64,000 nt of DNA from Thamnaconus septentrionalis (Eukaryota; Chordata; Actinopteri; Tetraodontiformes; Monacanthidae). The position numbers and the translations under genes are program-made. Shown here piece after piece: positions 23,795-53,841 of the stretch. The stretch covers positions 4,234,501-4,298,500 of the forward strand of contig CM020506.1 of NCBI GenBank assembly GCA_009823395.1, in the 5' to 3' direction. Every line of letters starts with the position of its first letter. Within the stretch, counting starts at the first letter, position 1. The notes beneath the pieces are model-generated. The model was not told the origin of the DNA and ran no database searches. It saw only the letters and a list, made by a program, of their open reading frames with translations.

Positions 23795-24181
23795 TATTGT
23801 TTTAATTTAACCTTTATTTTACCAGGAAAGTACAACTGACATTAGAAACCTCTTTTCCAAGGGGGTCCTGGCCAAGAGGCAGCAAAACTTAAAGATTTCA
23901 GCAATTTAAAATCAACAGTTACAGTAATATTATTTAAAAAAAAACAGTTACAATATGAGGAGGTTCTCTCAAGTGCTCCTAGTCTGGATGTAAAGGCATT
24001 ATATAAAACATGTTATTAGTTGAGTTATTTTACACTTTCATAGTTTCCTACATAATTCAATGTGTGTTCATATGTAGTTTTGATGCCTTAAGTGAGAAAC
24101 TGCAATCTCAATAGTCATGAGAATGAAAGAAAAGACATTAAACTCATAGTGTATGTGTCCAGACTTTTGACTGGTAGTTTA
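23606..24181. mobile_element. Tc1/mariner-like non-autonomous element with nested LINE tail
   Basis: Left end ACTACCAGTCAAACGTTTG at 23608 and right end carrying CAGACTTTTGACTGGTAGT form degenerate terminal inverted repeats with about four mismatches in 25, flanked by TA, as for Tc1-type elements. No transposase remains. An (ATT)n block at 23769-23800 followed by TTTAATTTAACCTTTATTTT at about 23803 looks like the 3' end of a LINE inserted into it in reverse. Confidence 0.75.
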
Positions 24182-26309
24182 TGTGTTGGACTCGACACAC
24201 ACAAGCTATTGCCTGCTTCTTCTGGCTCTTTGGTTTTTTTTGGTTGCTTGTTTGTTTTCTTTGTCTCGCCACTTGCTTTTTTGTGTGAATATGCTTCATT
24301 CAATACTCAATAAAAAAAAAAAATTAAATAGAGACGAAGAAGAAAGAAAAACAGCCCAGAGTTGGGCAAAAGCCCGCGTTGAGTCAACGCCACGAGACCT
24401 GCTCTTTGCAAACGCGTATATTCCAGAAGCATCTCGCATTGCCACTCACCAGTGTCATGAGCCGGACCTGTGACCCACAGTCAAAACCAGTCAGCCACCT
24501 GACTCATCGCTGCTGTGGAGACGTGATCGACATGTCTTTTCTCTCAATGCAGGGCCAAAAGAACAAAGTTGAACAGATTTTTAGTTTCAGATTCTTTTTC
24601 TCTGGAATTCTTTCTTCTGTTTTTTTTATTTTTTTTGTTTTTGGGGCCCTTGAGAACCCCAGGAAGGCGTCACATGAAATTAGTTGAAAAATCAGTTTTT
24701 CTAATGGTAATTATTGTATTATTATTGTATTGTAAAACACTGTCGTTTTTTGGTGTTATTAAAACCAAAACTATACTGTTATTTCTTCCTATTTGAATAA
24801 TTGGTTGCCTTTAAAGAAATCTTAATAACAAAAAGGAAATTTAATTTTTGATATGACATTGTTTTTTCTGGAATTCATCGGAAAATCGTTTCTTATGAAG
24901 CCGTAAGTCTTTTGAAATTGTATTATCCAAGTCCACATTTTTTCACTAAAAAAAGAGAATTATTACCGTTTTCTTTGATGTGTTTTTTTTAATTGAAAGC
25001 TGAAGCAGACAAAAGAATGACAGGTTGAGTTGAACACGTTTCATGACTGACTGGGTAGGGTGGGAGGGGAAAAAAAGACAAACATCTGTGCTTCCAGAAC
25101 AAACAAAAAAGTGTCCAGTGGGATGGGAGAGGGTAAGGGGATTTTGGGGCGGGGGTAAATAAACACTTTTCACTGTGAAATCCGCCAGTGCCATGTGACT
25201 TGATGGGTGTGATTCTACAGAGTGACGTGGATCAAAAACAAACCAAATGAACACGACAACCCCCCCCCAACCTCCCACAAACTTAACAAAGTGTGCTGCT
25301 GCGTTCACAGTGCGCGGATCGATAAAGCAGTCCACTATCGCTCTCGAGCCTGAACACAAGGACAGCCTGCTGGTGTTACGTCAGTTTCTGCTTGGGAGTG
25401 GGGGGGTCAGAGCAGCTCTGTACTACTTAGTTTTTTCAGACGGGGGAAAAAAAAAAGAGAGAGAGAACATCCAGGGAGCCGAGGCCCCTCGACAGTGGAG
25501 CTGGTGCGACTGACAGTAACAGTGAATGATTGGCCAGAAGTCAGCCCGTCTAGCCAAATCGTGTTGGGGTTTTTTCCCTCTCATGGGTGCTACCACTTTA
25601 AAGACATATAAATGCCCCTATTGCTGTCTGTCAGAGAACAACACAACACCACAAAGTCAAAAATTACAAAGGGAGGGTGGGGTGCGGTGGGGTGAGGGAG
25701 CGGGGGGGGAGGGGTTCGAGCAATACTTCACACCCACAAACACATCTGCATAGCGGTCACCTGAAAAATGAGTGTGGCGACGTTCTCAACAACACGGGTG
25801 AAGAGGCTGAACCCAGCGGTCAGTGGGTGAGGAGGGGGAGAGGTGGAGGAGGGGAGGGTTAAAACCCTGCTGCTTTAGCAACACTCAGTAAGGCCTGAAG
25901 CAAAATACGTTCATAAAATCCATGAAAAAATACAGTATTGGTGGACTCGGGCTCTCCCTCGGCGCTACGGTACATGGAGGGAGGGCCGGCGAGCCGCTTC
26001 TCTGGTTTCTAAAAATGGCGTCCCCTCTCCGCGCTCTAGGCCGCGTACCTGCAGAACAGGTGTGGCGTTGCAGCAGGAGAGAGGGGCTGGAGAGTGAGGT
26101 GCTCTGTCTGAATGGTGCATAGGCCTCTGTTCCACATTCACAAAAAAAGAAAAAGAAAAAAGAAACAAAAAAACAAACAAATTGAACCTGAGCCCGCCCC
26201 GAGATCAAGTCCTAAACAAATACTAGTGACAGTGTGTCAGGGGCAGAGTCTTTACATTCCACTTGTCAGTTCCAACACATCCGGTCCGGAGACCAGAAAC
26301 TCTCCCGCA

Positions 26310-26798
26310 CTTCTATTTTATCTTCTTTATTTTTTTGGGATTCAGCCATCCGAGTTAACATTCACAGGTTGGTTGGGGCTCGGGCTGGAACAGGGCTGCG
26401 TGGTGACAGGAATCTACTGCTAACTAATGCTAAGGCTTCACGTCCAATTCCAACACACAAGCCCCTCTGAGATCATGACCTGATGTTTGAGGGAAGGAGA
26501 TGGCGGAGGAGGACGAGGAGGAGAAGGAGGAGGGGAGGAGGATCAGACTTAGGCTTCCGCCCCACTCTCCTTTACCAAAAAGCCATAATCTCTTCTCTGG
26601 TGTCATAACACAAATACACACCTTCTCTTCTGAGACAGAGTGGTGGGCTTGTTAAAGTGGTAGAGTAATAAAACAAACAAACAGGAAAAAAAAAACAAAA
26701 TAAAAACACTGAGAAAAATCCATGCAACGCGACTCGTGTCGAGAAATTATTGCTTCCTTTTTACAACCTGTTTGAACGTGCATGCATACGTGCATCCA
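26310..26798 (-). other. mapkapk2 3' UTR, proposed end at AATAAA 26331-26326
   Basis: Downstream of the TGA at 26801-26799 on the minus strand. The first AATAAA on that strand is at 26331-26326, giving a 3' UTR of roughly 480 bases. Longer forms are possible since mammalian MAPKAPK2 has a longer UTR. Confidence 0.4.
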
Positions 26799-44740
<17,942 letters not shown>

Positions 44741-45083
44741 AACAGACTCTGAAGAGAGCTCCCAATGTTTTCATAGTAAATGGGGGGAGTGGGTGTTGTG
44801 TTGTGTTGTGTTGTGTTGTGTGTATGTGCGTGTGGTCAAAAATAGCCCTCGGCCAGTCACCAGGGGCACTTTAAGGTTGCCTCAAGGTTAGAGAGTCTGT
44901 TGGTTGTCTGTTTTTTTTTTTTCCTCCACTGAATTTATATTCGATTGTTTATTCGACTTTTGAGTCAAATGTTTTTTTTTATTGTTAGCAAGGTTGTTGG
45001 AGCACTTACTGACTGGTAATTTGAGTAGAACATATATCACACACACACGCACACACATAGGTGTGTGTGTATATATATATATT

Positions 45084-45130
45084 CCTGAGCTCAGGAATAA
45101 ACAGGTATTGAAAATGAATGGATGGATGGT
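45084..45130 (+). mobile_element. short inverted copy of the 16651 repeat
   Basis: CCTGAGCTCAGGAATAAACAGGTATTG followed by GAAAATGAATGGATGGATGG mirrors the left end of the repeat at 16651-16962. Only the last 45 bases or so are present. Confidence 0.6.
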
Positions 45131-45834
45131 TACGAATCAAGTAAAAGTGATATATTAATAATATATAATAATATAAAACAAAGGTTCACGCTCAATCTTG
45201 TGGTTGAAGTTTCATACCTTTCAAGTTGTGGGTCTTAGATCTTGAAAAGGAGGGAAAGCATATTTTCCTTTGTGAGTTTCGTTGAAAAACAGTCAAATGT
45301 ATCATTCAGCTGTATGTCAACACAGACCGAAAGTTATCCATAGATAGATAGATAGATAATTTGTTTTGATTTATTTCACATTAAATCACATCAGACTACC
45401 AACATTTAGTAACATTTAATTTTTATTTGGTATAAAAACAAAATCACACGAAAACTAGTATATTGAAATGCAGCTCAAAGAATATAGTTAGATAAACAAA
45501 TAGGAGCCAGCTTTACAAAATCAATTCAACCAAGACTGTTTATTTTGTATATATGTAAAATGTGTAAAGTAAATGTAAATGTCTAAAGAAGGTTACCATA
45601 GTTATTTCCCTTGTTAAATCAGTCTCAGTAATTACAAAAGTTTGCTGGTTTACACATCTCGTCATCATTGTGCGCACATAGGATCTTTTGTGCAATCACT
45701 AATAATATAAACACACTTGCTTCTTGTGCTGACAGGCAGCGTTCTCTCTGGACCCTGAGAGTAATACGTCTTCTCGCCACTAGAGAGCAGAGTAGTCTAA
45801 GTTTTTAAAAAACGAGCCGATCCCTGCCAGTTAG

Positions 45835-45842
45835 TGACGTCA
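45835..45842. promoter_or_regulatory. perfect CRE upstream of mapkapk2
   Basis: TGACGTCA inside GTTAGTGACGTCAC, about 1.25 kb upstream of the CRE in the mapkapk2 promoter. The 14-base context is identical to that at 16288-16301. Confidence 0.4.
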
Positions 45843-47431
45843 CAGCTCCGCTCTGAATTTCCCGTGGCTGTTTATTGATTTATTCTACATAGAGGCTAAA
45901 CGGGTCAGGGTCGCAGAACAACTCTATGGGGATCCATTTGAAGCAAAATTGCATCTGCGAGGTCAGAAACACTTCTGAAGCTGACATGAGGTGAGGAGGG
46001 ACATGGGAGACAACTCAGTCACATTCATCATTTTGGGATGATTCAAAATTTTTATTATATAGACCGAAGGCTCTTTTAGGACATATTGCACCATCTGCTT
46101 GGATGGTTAATTGTCAGGATGCCTCAGTGTGTGGGGGCCATTAAAATGTGTGTGAGTCAGCCTACTGCCAGCTAAACCTGAAAAACGTGGTGGGGGGAAA
46201 TGCTGTCCGCCTGTGGCAGCAAAGTCACGAAAACTGCACAGACTCTGTTATGTGTAGATTTTTGAGAGAGTTTTAAAAATGACATCACAAGGTAATATGT
46301 TTTAGGATTTTTTTTATTTGAGCAATTAAAAATAATGTAGAGTACTTACAGGTATATTCCAAATAAATGTGTTTATCTTTGCAATAATTCCACTTGTAAT
46401 CCACCACATAAATCCCAGTACTTCCGTTAATATCCTAATTATGAGTGTGCACAGTTTATGAGTGTGCGATATGCATGTGTCCCACCTGACTTCAGACAAG
46501 TGTCATGGGATTATAGGATACATTTCACACTTGTTATCCTCAGTTACGTAAGGCCGAGTACATCACATGTCCCCACGCAACCCACATACACTGACACAGA
46601 ACACACCTTTTGGGAGCAAATTACCAAGAACATGAGTATTTTTTTTTTTTAAAGAGATGGGTGGAGCCCGGAATTTGAAACTGTTGTGTCAGCTTTGAGA
46701 ACATCGTGCTGATGAATTTGCACTCACTTTCTATAGCTCTGAGCTCACTGAGTGCTCAAGAACAAGCTGTACGTAAGGAAAACCTCTCCGCACATTGTCC
46801 TCTGTATTATCATTTTGCCGCAGCAGACGGGTGGATTTCTGCTGGATTACGTGCCAGTGTACCCGGGTTGTCCCCGCAGCACAAGGCTCAGGAATGTGCA
46901 GTTTGTGCATGGAGCTGACATTTCCCTTTTTCCCCCTGCTCCCTCTCAGAATGCTCCCTGGGCTCTCTCTCCAGTTTCACAGCACTTCTTTTAACTTCCT
47001 AACAGGAAAGGGAGGCTCGGGGGCAAGAGGTGCACCCACCCGTCCTCCTTGCCAATACCCCCCAGCCCCCACCCCCTTGGTCTTCATTAGCTTACAAAAG
47101 TCCGGGCAAGTTTGGATCAGTTATTTCAGGCCCGGCCAGAAGCCGTCTTTGTCGGAATAATCCTTCATCGCCGCCTGGGGGCTGAAACCCTAGCCGGCTC
47201 TTGATATAGACCTGCGGTCAGCACTGGCTCTGATACAGGATTCTAGCACCTGAACACCCGCGAGCCTCCCCCTCGACATGGGACCTGGTGAACCTGCTCA
47301 CCCCTGCGATGCACGCAGACAGACAGACAGACAGACAGACAGACACATGCGCACCCTCCCTTCTCATCATCTCTCACCTCCCCTCCCTCATCCTCCTCTT
47401 TGTCTCTCCATCTCAATCTAATTTCTTCACG

Positions 47432-47461
47432 GGGACCAAATTGCAAAGCTAATTTGGTCCC
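47432..47461. repeat. perfect 11-bp inverted repeat
   Basis: GGGACCAAATT (47432-47442) and AATTTGGTCCC (47451-47461) around GCAAAGCT. Located in a GC-richer block of the mapkapk2-dyrk3 interval. Confidence 0.85.
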
Positions 47462-47802
47462 GCTCTATCACTGCATCCTTCGACGGCTGCGGCGATCAGC
47501 CGGTCTTAGCCAAGGCCTTAAAAAAAGGCTCTGCGGAATATGGAAAGTTTATCAATCAGTCCCTCGCCCCCTTTTCTCACTTTCCCGTCAACCTATTTGT
47601 GTCACTATTTTCGCTCCTGGTCCGGTTCACCTCCGTGAACCCTGCTGGAAAAGCACACCAGGGAAGTGGTCATCCCCGCCTCCCCATCCCCCGACCTAAG
47701 ACACTCATAGTGCTGCTCCTGAGAGGCAGCAGCACCTGATGGCAGCAGCCTCCTCCTCTGTCCTTGTTTATCACTTGTCTTGTTTTTCTTGTGTGGACTC
47801 GC

Positions 47803-48078
47803 TGGTCAATCAATCCACTTTTATTTGTACGGCGTTAAATCACATTCAAAGGCGTCTCAAAGTGCTTTGCACAATCAGAGAAAAAACAACTGGGCCCCCA
47901 GGGCAAGCAAAGTGCGACAGTGGCCAGGAGAAACTCCCCTGAGGGAAAAAACCCAGAGCAGATCCAGACTCCAGAGGACTCCAGAGGACTCCAGAGGGCC
48001 GTCATCTGCCTAGACAAGCTGGGGTGAGAAGGAAATACAAGAAATGTAGAGAGAGAGAGAGACAGAGAGAGAGACAGG
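47803..48078 (+). mobile_element. fish interspersed repeat (LINE/SINE-related)
   Basis: Starts with CAATCAATCCACTTTTATTTG, includes CTCAAAGTGCTTTGCACAAT and GGAGAAACTCCCCTGAGGG, a triple GACTCCAGAG repeat, GTCATCTGCCTAGACAAGCTG, and ends in an AGAG/AGAC tract. This word order is common across fish genomes. The family is not assigned. Confidence 0.6.
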
Positions 48079-49271
48079 CTGGTGCGATCAGCTTCGGGTC
48101 GAACCAGTCCGGTGGTGGCAGTGGCGGTGCACAACTGCAGAGCTGCACTCCTCTGCGGGTGGAAAAATGGGCTTCAGGGGGGAACAAATGTTTGCGTGCC
48201 TGCGTGGGTGGTTGCGCTGCAGAAGTTTATTATATATTAATACAGCTATTAATACAGCTCATGTATATTCAAGCGTGCAAAAGCGTCGCCTGCCTTTGTC
48301 TCGGGGACAGGCGGCCGACCCTCTTTCACTCCCTCAGACACACGCGCACGCACAAAAACACACACCTGCATGTGTGAAGTCTGCATAACCTCACAATGCC
48401 GCACAAAGGCCGCCATATATTGGTATAAGTCAGTGCTCAAATGGGTGCCCCCCCAGCAGCAACCCTCTCCCTACCCCTTTCTATAGCCCCGCCAGGAGCA
48501 TGTGACCAGCGCTGGAATCCCCCTTTCATCTACAAACAGAGGATGGAAAAAAACACGGGTCCCTGCAGCGGCCCACTGCTGAAATGTGGGACCCCAGTGG
48601 ACCCGAGCGCAGGGCCTCCGCACACAGCACCGCTTGGAAATGAGGCGACAACGGCCGCCAGGGCGATAAACAGGCCGAGACGAGGCACGAGCGCAGGGAG
48701 GAATTCTAAACAAATTGAGCGTCGGCCAAGAGGTGAGGAAAAGGAGAAGTGACCCAATATGAATCCATCCTTTCTTCCATTTCGGGGTTAGTGGGGCAGC
48801 TTATGCGCAAAGCAGTTGCTCTCACGTTTTTTGGTCACATGGACATTCCTGCCGCCCCGCTCCGCCTCTTCCCCCTCCTCCCACCGCCTCCTCCTCGTGT
48901 CACCCGATAAACAAGAGGCCGTTTGATGATACGGGACGGTGATAGAGCCCACTTCTGCTGCCCAGCCAGTCTTCTGCTCCCTGCTCGGCTGTAATGAACG
49001 CCCTAATTTCACCTCCAAACTGCAGAGCTGGCAAAATTGTTCCCATTCTGGACCTATGTAAAAGTATGAATACTTCCATAAACAATACTTTCATAATACT
49101 TTTATTCGACTAAAAATAAGAAAGCACAGGTTCTGAAATTTAAATAAGAAAAAAAAGGAATTAAAAAACTGCAAAGAAACAATACATTTGTTGATAAGCC
49201 TAGGTCTAAGAATAATCGCCCTCTAAAATATGATCCAGTTTTATATTTAGCTACACAACAGCATCGTTCCA

Positions 49272-49700
49272 GTAGATAGATAGAACTTTATTGTCTGTTT
49301 TCAGTAAAAATAAAAAACAAAAAACAGAAATTTGTCTTGGACACAGCTTAAAAAGAAAACCACTCAAGCACATTCACACAGATAAAAATAATACAGATAA
49401 TAAAGAGTGGCTTATTTTTTCCTATTCAGAACAGTTATTGCAGAGGGGATGAATGATTTTTTTGTAGATGTTTTTTCGGGCCAGCGGGGTTCTGTATCGT
49501 TTGCCTGATGGCAGCAGCATGAAGGAGTGGTGCAGGGGGTGCGAGGCGTCCTCCGTGATGGGAGTGGCTTTCCTCACCACTGATCGCCTGTAAAGTTCTG
49601 TCTGAGGAAGTTGGGATGTCCTGGTTATGATGCTGGCCTGCTTTATGATGTGGGAGAGTTTTGTTTTGGCAGAGGTGGTAGGAAGTTGGACCAGGATGAA
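49272..49700 (-). pseudogene. non-LTR retrotransposon ORF2 C-terminal relic
   Basis: On the minus strand, codons from about 49630 to 49450 read an intact-looking C-terminus of a LINE reverse-transcriptase polyprotein: RTSQLPQTELYRRSVVRKAT, then HPLHHSFMLLPSGKRYRTPL and ARKNIYKK. A one-base slip in the A-run near 49463-49457 then moves the expected SFIPSAITVLNR into the next frame. The 3' end is a (TCTA)n tail at 49285-49275. The upstream part is missing, so this is a 5'-truncated dead copy. A Rex1/CR1/L2-like group is likely, but the exact family is not decided. Confidence 0.8.
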
Positions 49701-50387
49701 ATATTGTAGGTGAAAGTGGATTCAATAAGTGATCTATAAACAAGAGTTAAAATATCAGTAGTTCCACTTCAAGCAACAACAACTACAGAAACAATGTGAA
49801 TGTGAGTGAATTACACCCCCAAATATGTATCTTTTAAATTCTTTTTAGCACAAAAGTGACAAGCATGTTTTTCTGGTGCACTGAAATGTAAAAGTGTCAA
49901 TGCTACCCAGAGATTGCGCAAACAGCAAAAAGAAAAATCACAGCAAAGAGAGAAAGAAATAAGGAGTGCAAAGTCTAGATTGGGGCGTAAAAGAAATACT
50001 CAAATAAAGCACAGGTACCTGCAAAATCTACTCAAGTAGAGTAACACAGTATTTGTACTTCATTACTTCCCACTTCGGCCAAACAGCAGCAAAACAAGGA
50101 GGCGGCCAACAACTTCCGCTTCTCACGTGTTGCTCATCGCCGCCTCTCGCTGCTTTTCTCGCCGCACACTTTTGACACGCACGCTCACGAGGCCGTCCGG
50201 TTTTGTGCTGAGGCAGTGACGGGACGCTCCAGTTCTCCCACACAGAGATAGCCTCGGTGGTTCTCACCGCTTTGGCGCAGCAGCTCGCGCTTCCTTCCTC
50301 TCAGACACAACAATGTCAAAACGTCCTCATTGTGTCCCTGCGTGATTCACCCCAGGACACTGACCCACTCCCGGAGAGAGAGAGGAG

Positions 50388-50441
<54 letters not shown>

Positions 50442-51086
50442 TGGCTCGCTAGCTCACTCACTCACTCATAACGGCTCTCGATTGCTTGTCTGTTGACACT
50501 TTGGAGACGCTCGACTGAAATGTTGCGGCCCGCTGACCTAGAATAGGATGTTGACTATAAACCTACTAATGGATAAATATTTGTGGTGTCCTGAAATGGC
50601 GTGATTAGTGGGTGTCGATTTCATGTTTCCTGTTTGCCACTGAAAGACTGACATGGTCGACCGGAGGTTTGTTGTTATTTTTTCGTTCTCGAACTCAAGA
50701 AACGGAATTGTTGACATACTTTTTCCCCCCTAGACATTTAAATTAAGCCCTCTGGTAAAAGTTTTGCACTTATTTCTCCTGACATGTGACTTGCTTCAAT
50801 TTTTTTTTTTCATCTACCATGAAATCACATGAGCGTAATTCTGTAAATACCAAAGCAAAACTTTAAAACAAGCTCCGACAAGTGTGACCTTAAACAGCGG
50901 CAGACAAAGAAGCAACTGTCTGCAGATTTTTACGGATGTAAAATGGACTTTTGTGAACTCGACCAGCAGGCGACAACTTTAAAAATGTCACAAACGGCAT
51001 CGAAAACTAACTCAGCTGTCTGTGGATGCATATAATTTTGTCCCTGTCTGTCTCTTTCTCTCTCTCTCTCTCTGCAGAGGCCCTTG

Positions 51087-51157
51087 TAATCCAATAATCC
51101 ATCTTAATCCAAACTGAGATTACATGAGGTGAAAGAGCCACTTTGTGCACGAGATTA
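51087..51157. promoter_or_regulatory. cluster of five TAATC/GATTA homeodomain-type sites
   Basis: TAATCC at 51087-51092, 51095-51100 and 51105-51110; GATTA at 51118-51122 and 51153-51157. TAATCC is the preferred site of K50 homeodomain proteins (OTX, CRX, PITX, GSC). Sits in a GC-richer block just after a (CT)n stretch. Function is inference. Confidence 0.4.
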
Positions 51158-51983
51158 TCCTCCACTTTAAATCACTCCAATAGTTGCGTGCGTACGTGCG
51201 TACGTGCGGGCGTGCGCGCGTGGGTCCAATGCATGCACACCTGGGCATATCGACCGCAATGTACGTGCCTGTGTGTGCACGAGTGCACGTGCGCGCGCCC
51301 ATAATATCAGCCCCAATCAGGCCCCCCCCCCCTCCCCTCGGCCCGGGTGCGTGTGTATGTGTGTCGTGTGCCTCTCTAATCAGCTGTGCCTGCGAGCCTC
51401 CCCTCCCCCCTCCCCTCCCCTCCCCTCCCTCTGCTCTGTGCATTAGCGGAGGTCAGTCCAGTGCTCTTTAATCCTGCCAGTCTGATCCACATCACGTTTC
51501 ACCTCCTAACGCTCAGCCTACTGCCCCACTGCCCTTCAGCGTCTGCCCGCTCGCCGCTGCAGAACACCTGCAACCCCGACTACATACCTGCAGCATTAAA
51601 CCCTAATGTTGCGAAAGCGGGGAGGGGTGCCTGAGGCCGCGGGTGAGGTCGCGGACCGCCACCCGCAATCATTCAAGGCAGTCGGCTCAGATGAGGGCTC
51701 AACTCAATTTAATCACCGTCCTCTCTGGTCTCGTCTGTCATCGCAAGCTGGGCCGAGAAATCTGCTGTGAATTACAATCGGACCGGCGGCAGTCATGTGC
51801 TCCCAGAGTCCCATGCAGTCGAGGCAGGCAGCGCTCCACTCTGCTCTATATTTAAGCTGCCCAGCTGGCACTACCATCTCATCAAGCCCCTCCGCGAACA
51901 CACACACACACACACACACACACAGCCGACACGCACGCATATCCACGGGCTCTCATACAGTAAGACGTGTGCGTGTCTGTGCA

Positions 51984-52025
<42 letters not shown>

Positions 52026-53806
52026 CCTGCAGGTCCTCTGCCTCTCCCCATGCCCTTGTACGGTTGCGTGACCCACAGACCAGCGTGGCCCCGCTCGTGT
52101 GGATTTCCATTCCTGGAGCTCAACTCCTCAAACATGCAACCGGCAGCGGCGCTCGGGACAGCGGCGCTCGGACAGCGTCGCGTCTCGTCACGTCTTGCGC
52201 CTTGCGGGACCCTCCCCTCCTCCCCCCACCACTACACCCCTGCACAACCCTCACCCCTTACCCCTCCCCCTCCTCCTCCCTACACTTGACATATAGCGTC
52301 CCCATGTCCCGCAGCCCTGCACCTGCTTATCTTAAAGAACCCGTTCTGTTTTTACATCTCGTCGCACGTATGGATGTCCTTATGGAGCCTCTTTCCGCGT
52401 CCTGGCCCGGGCCCGGCAACACCGCCAGCGGGCCCACCTCACGTTTTCAGTGTGCATTTCACCAGCTGACAGGATTAGTAACATTAAGCCCTGAACTATT
52501 GAACTTGGGGACTTAATGCACTCAGAGAGACGCAGAGGGTGGAAAAAGCCGTCCAAACCAGCACTGTTTTTTTGTGTTTTATTTATTTTCAGGCCGAGTC
52601 CTTTTTCGTGTTTCAGTACACAAGTCAGCCGGGATAGTACATGCGGGGTGGGCGGCGGGTGTTAAAGGATAAAGTGTGACATCACCGACTGTCTGGAGGA
52701 GAGTTTTTTTGTGAGAGCGGCTTATCAGGAAAAATAATAAACCTCCGAGCTATTTTTGAACAACTATAAACCAGGCTGAAGGAGGCCAGCGTCTTCGAAA
52801 ACACAAGGCCGCCGCCAGTAACCAGCCCTGCTGGAGCGAAGCATCGGGACTGGAAACCAATAGAAACAGTGACTCTGGTCCAATGGCAACACAATCGCTT
52901 TCCAGAGCGTTTCTTGGCTCCGAGCGGCGGCGGCGAAGCAGCGGAAAATCCATCCACTCCCTCGGCCTCCGAACAAGTAAAAAGGCCAGCGCGTAACCTT
53001 GTCAAATATTAATAACTCTCCCTGCCTCTGTACGCGCCGAACAAAAGGTGACAAACGGAGCTCAAATCTGCTCCGACCTTTAACCGAATCTGACGAGGAC
53101 GGCGGCGCTCCCGCTCTCGAGCAGCTCTCCATCATGTGAGAGAACAAAATTCTGTTTGTCAATGGTTAACTTAGGCGGGGTTTTTTTTTTCCAACCCTTC
53201 CGTCGCTCCTCAAGCACCTCCGGCACGTTTTCCATTTGTCGTTTGCTGTGTTTTGCAGGTCTTAATATAGCTCTACTATTGAGAAGCATAAACATCGACG
53301 TCGTGCAAAACGGCTGAATTATTGACGCTGAGCTTATGCTGAGGTTGCGTCGAAGCTTTTCCCGTTTTCCTCCTTCGCGTTTTTCCCCCCTTGCCCGTTG
53401 TGTTCGGTCAGACGAGTAAAAGAGGAAAGAGGAAAATCCTGGCGAACCCACCCCCCCGACGCTGCTGCTCTGCTTCCTCTCTTCTCGTGGGGATATTTCC
53501 TGTCAGAAGCAGATGGAAACTACCTCTCCTCGTCCTGCAATGGAAAAAGCACTCAAGACAACAATTCAGCCAGCAGCTGCTGCTACACAAACGAGAGAGA
53601 GGGACGGACGGGAAAGGAGGGCATCGGAGGGGAATGGGGACAGCACACCTCCCCTCTCCGCCTCTCCCCCGGGCCACCCGAATACAACCAGCATATAAAC
53701 ATTTTATATAAATGTCTCCTGGTGCCACCATGCCGTGCAAACGCAGACGCTGCATGTAATGGTGAATACCTTCTGGGAAAAAAAATCAATGCTGCTTTTT
53801 GTCCCC

Positions 53807-53841
<35 letters not shown>

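Larger units (their letters stand above)
20830..26300. other. intergenic between convergent il10 and mapkapk2
   Basis: No gene recognised. Contains a perfect 17-bp hairpin (21422-21472), a CpG-rich patch (22840-23060), a Tc1-like MITE (23606-24181) and G-rich tracts at 25671-25714 and 25826-25858 on the plus strand. Part of the right side may belong to a long mapkapk2 3' UTR. Confidence 0.55.

Noticed and set aside
51767..52516. Plus-strand open frame of 249 codons
   Set aside because: Crosses CA and GT microsatellites, has poor composition and overlapping frames in other phases. No start context or domain.
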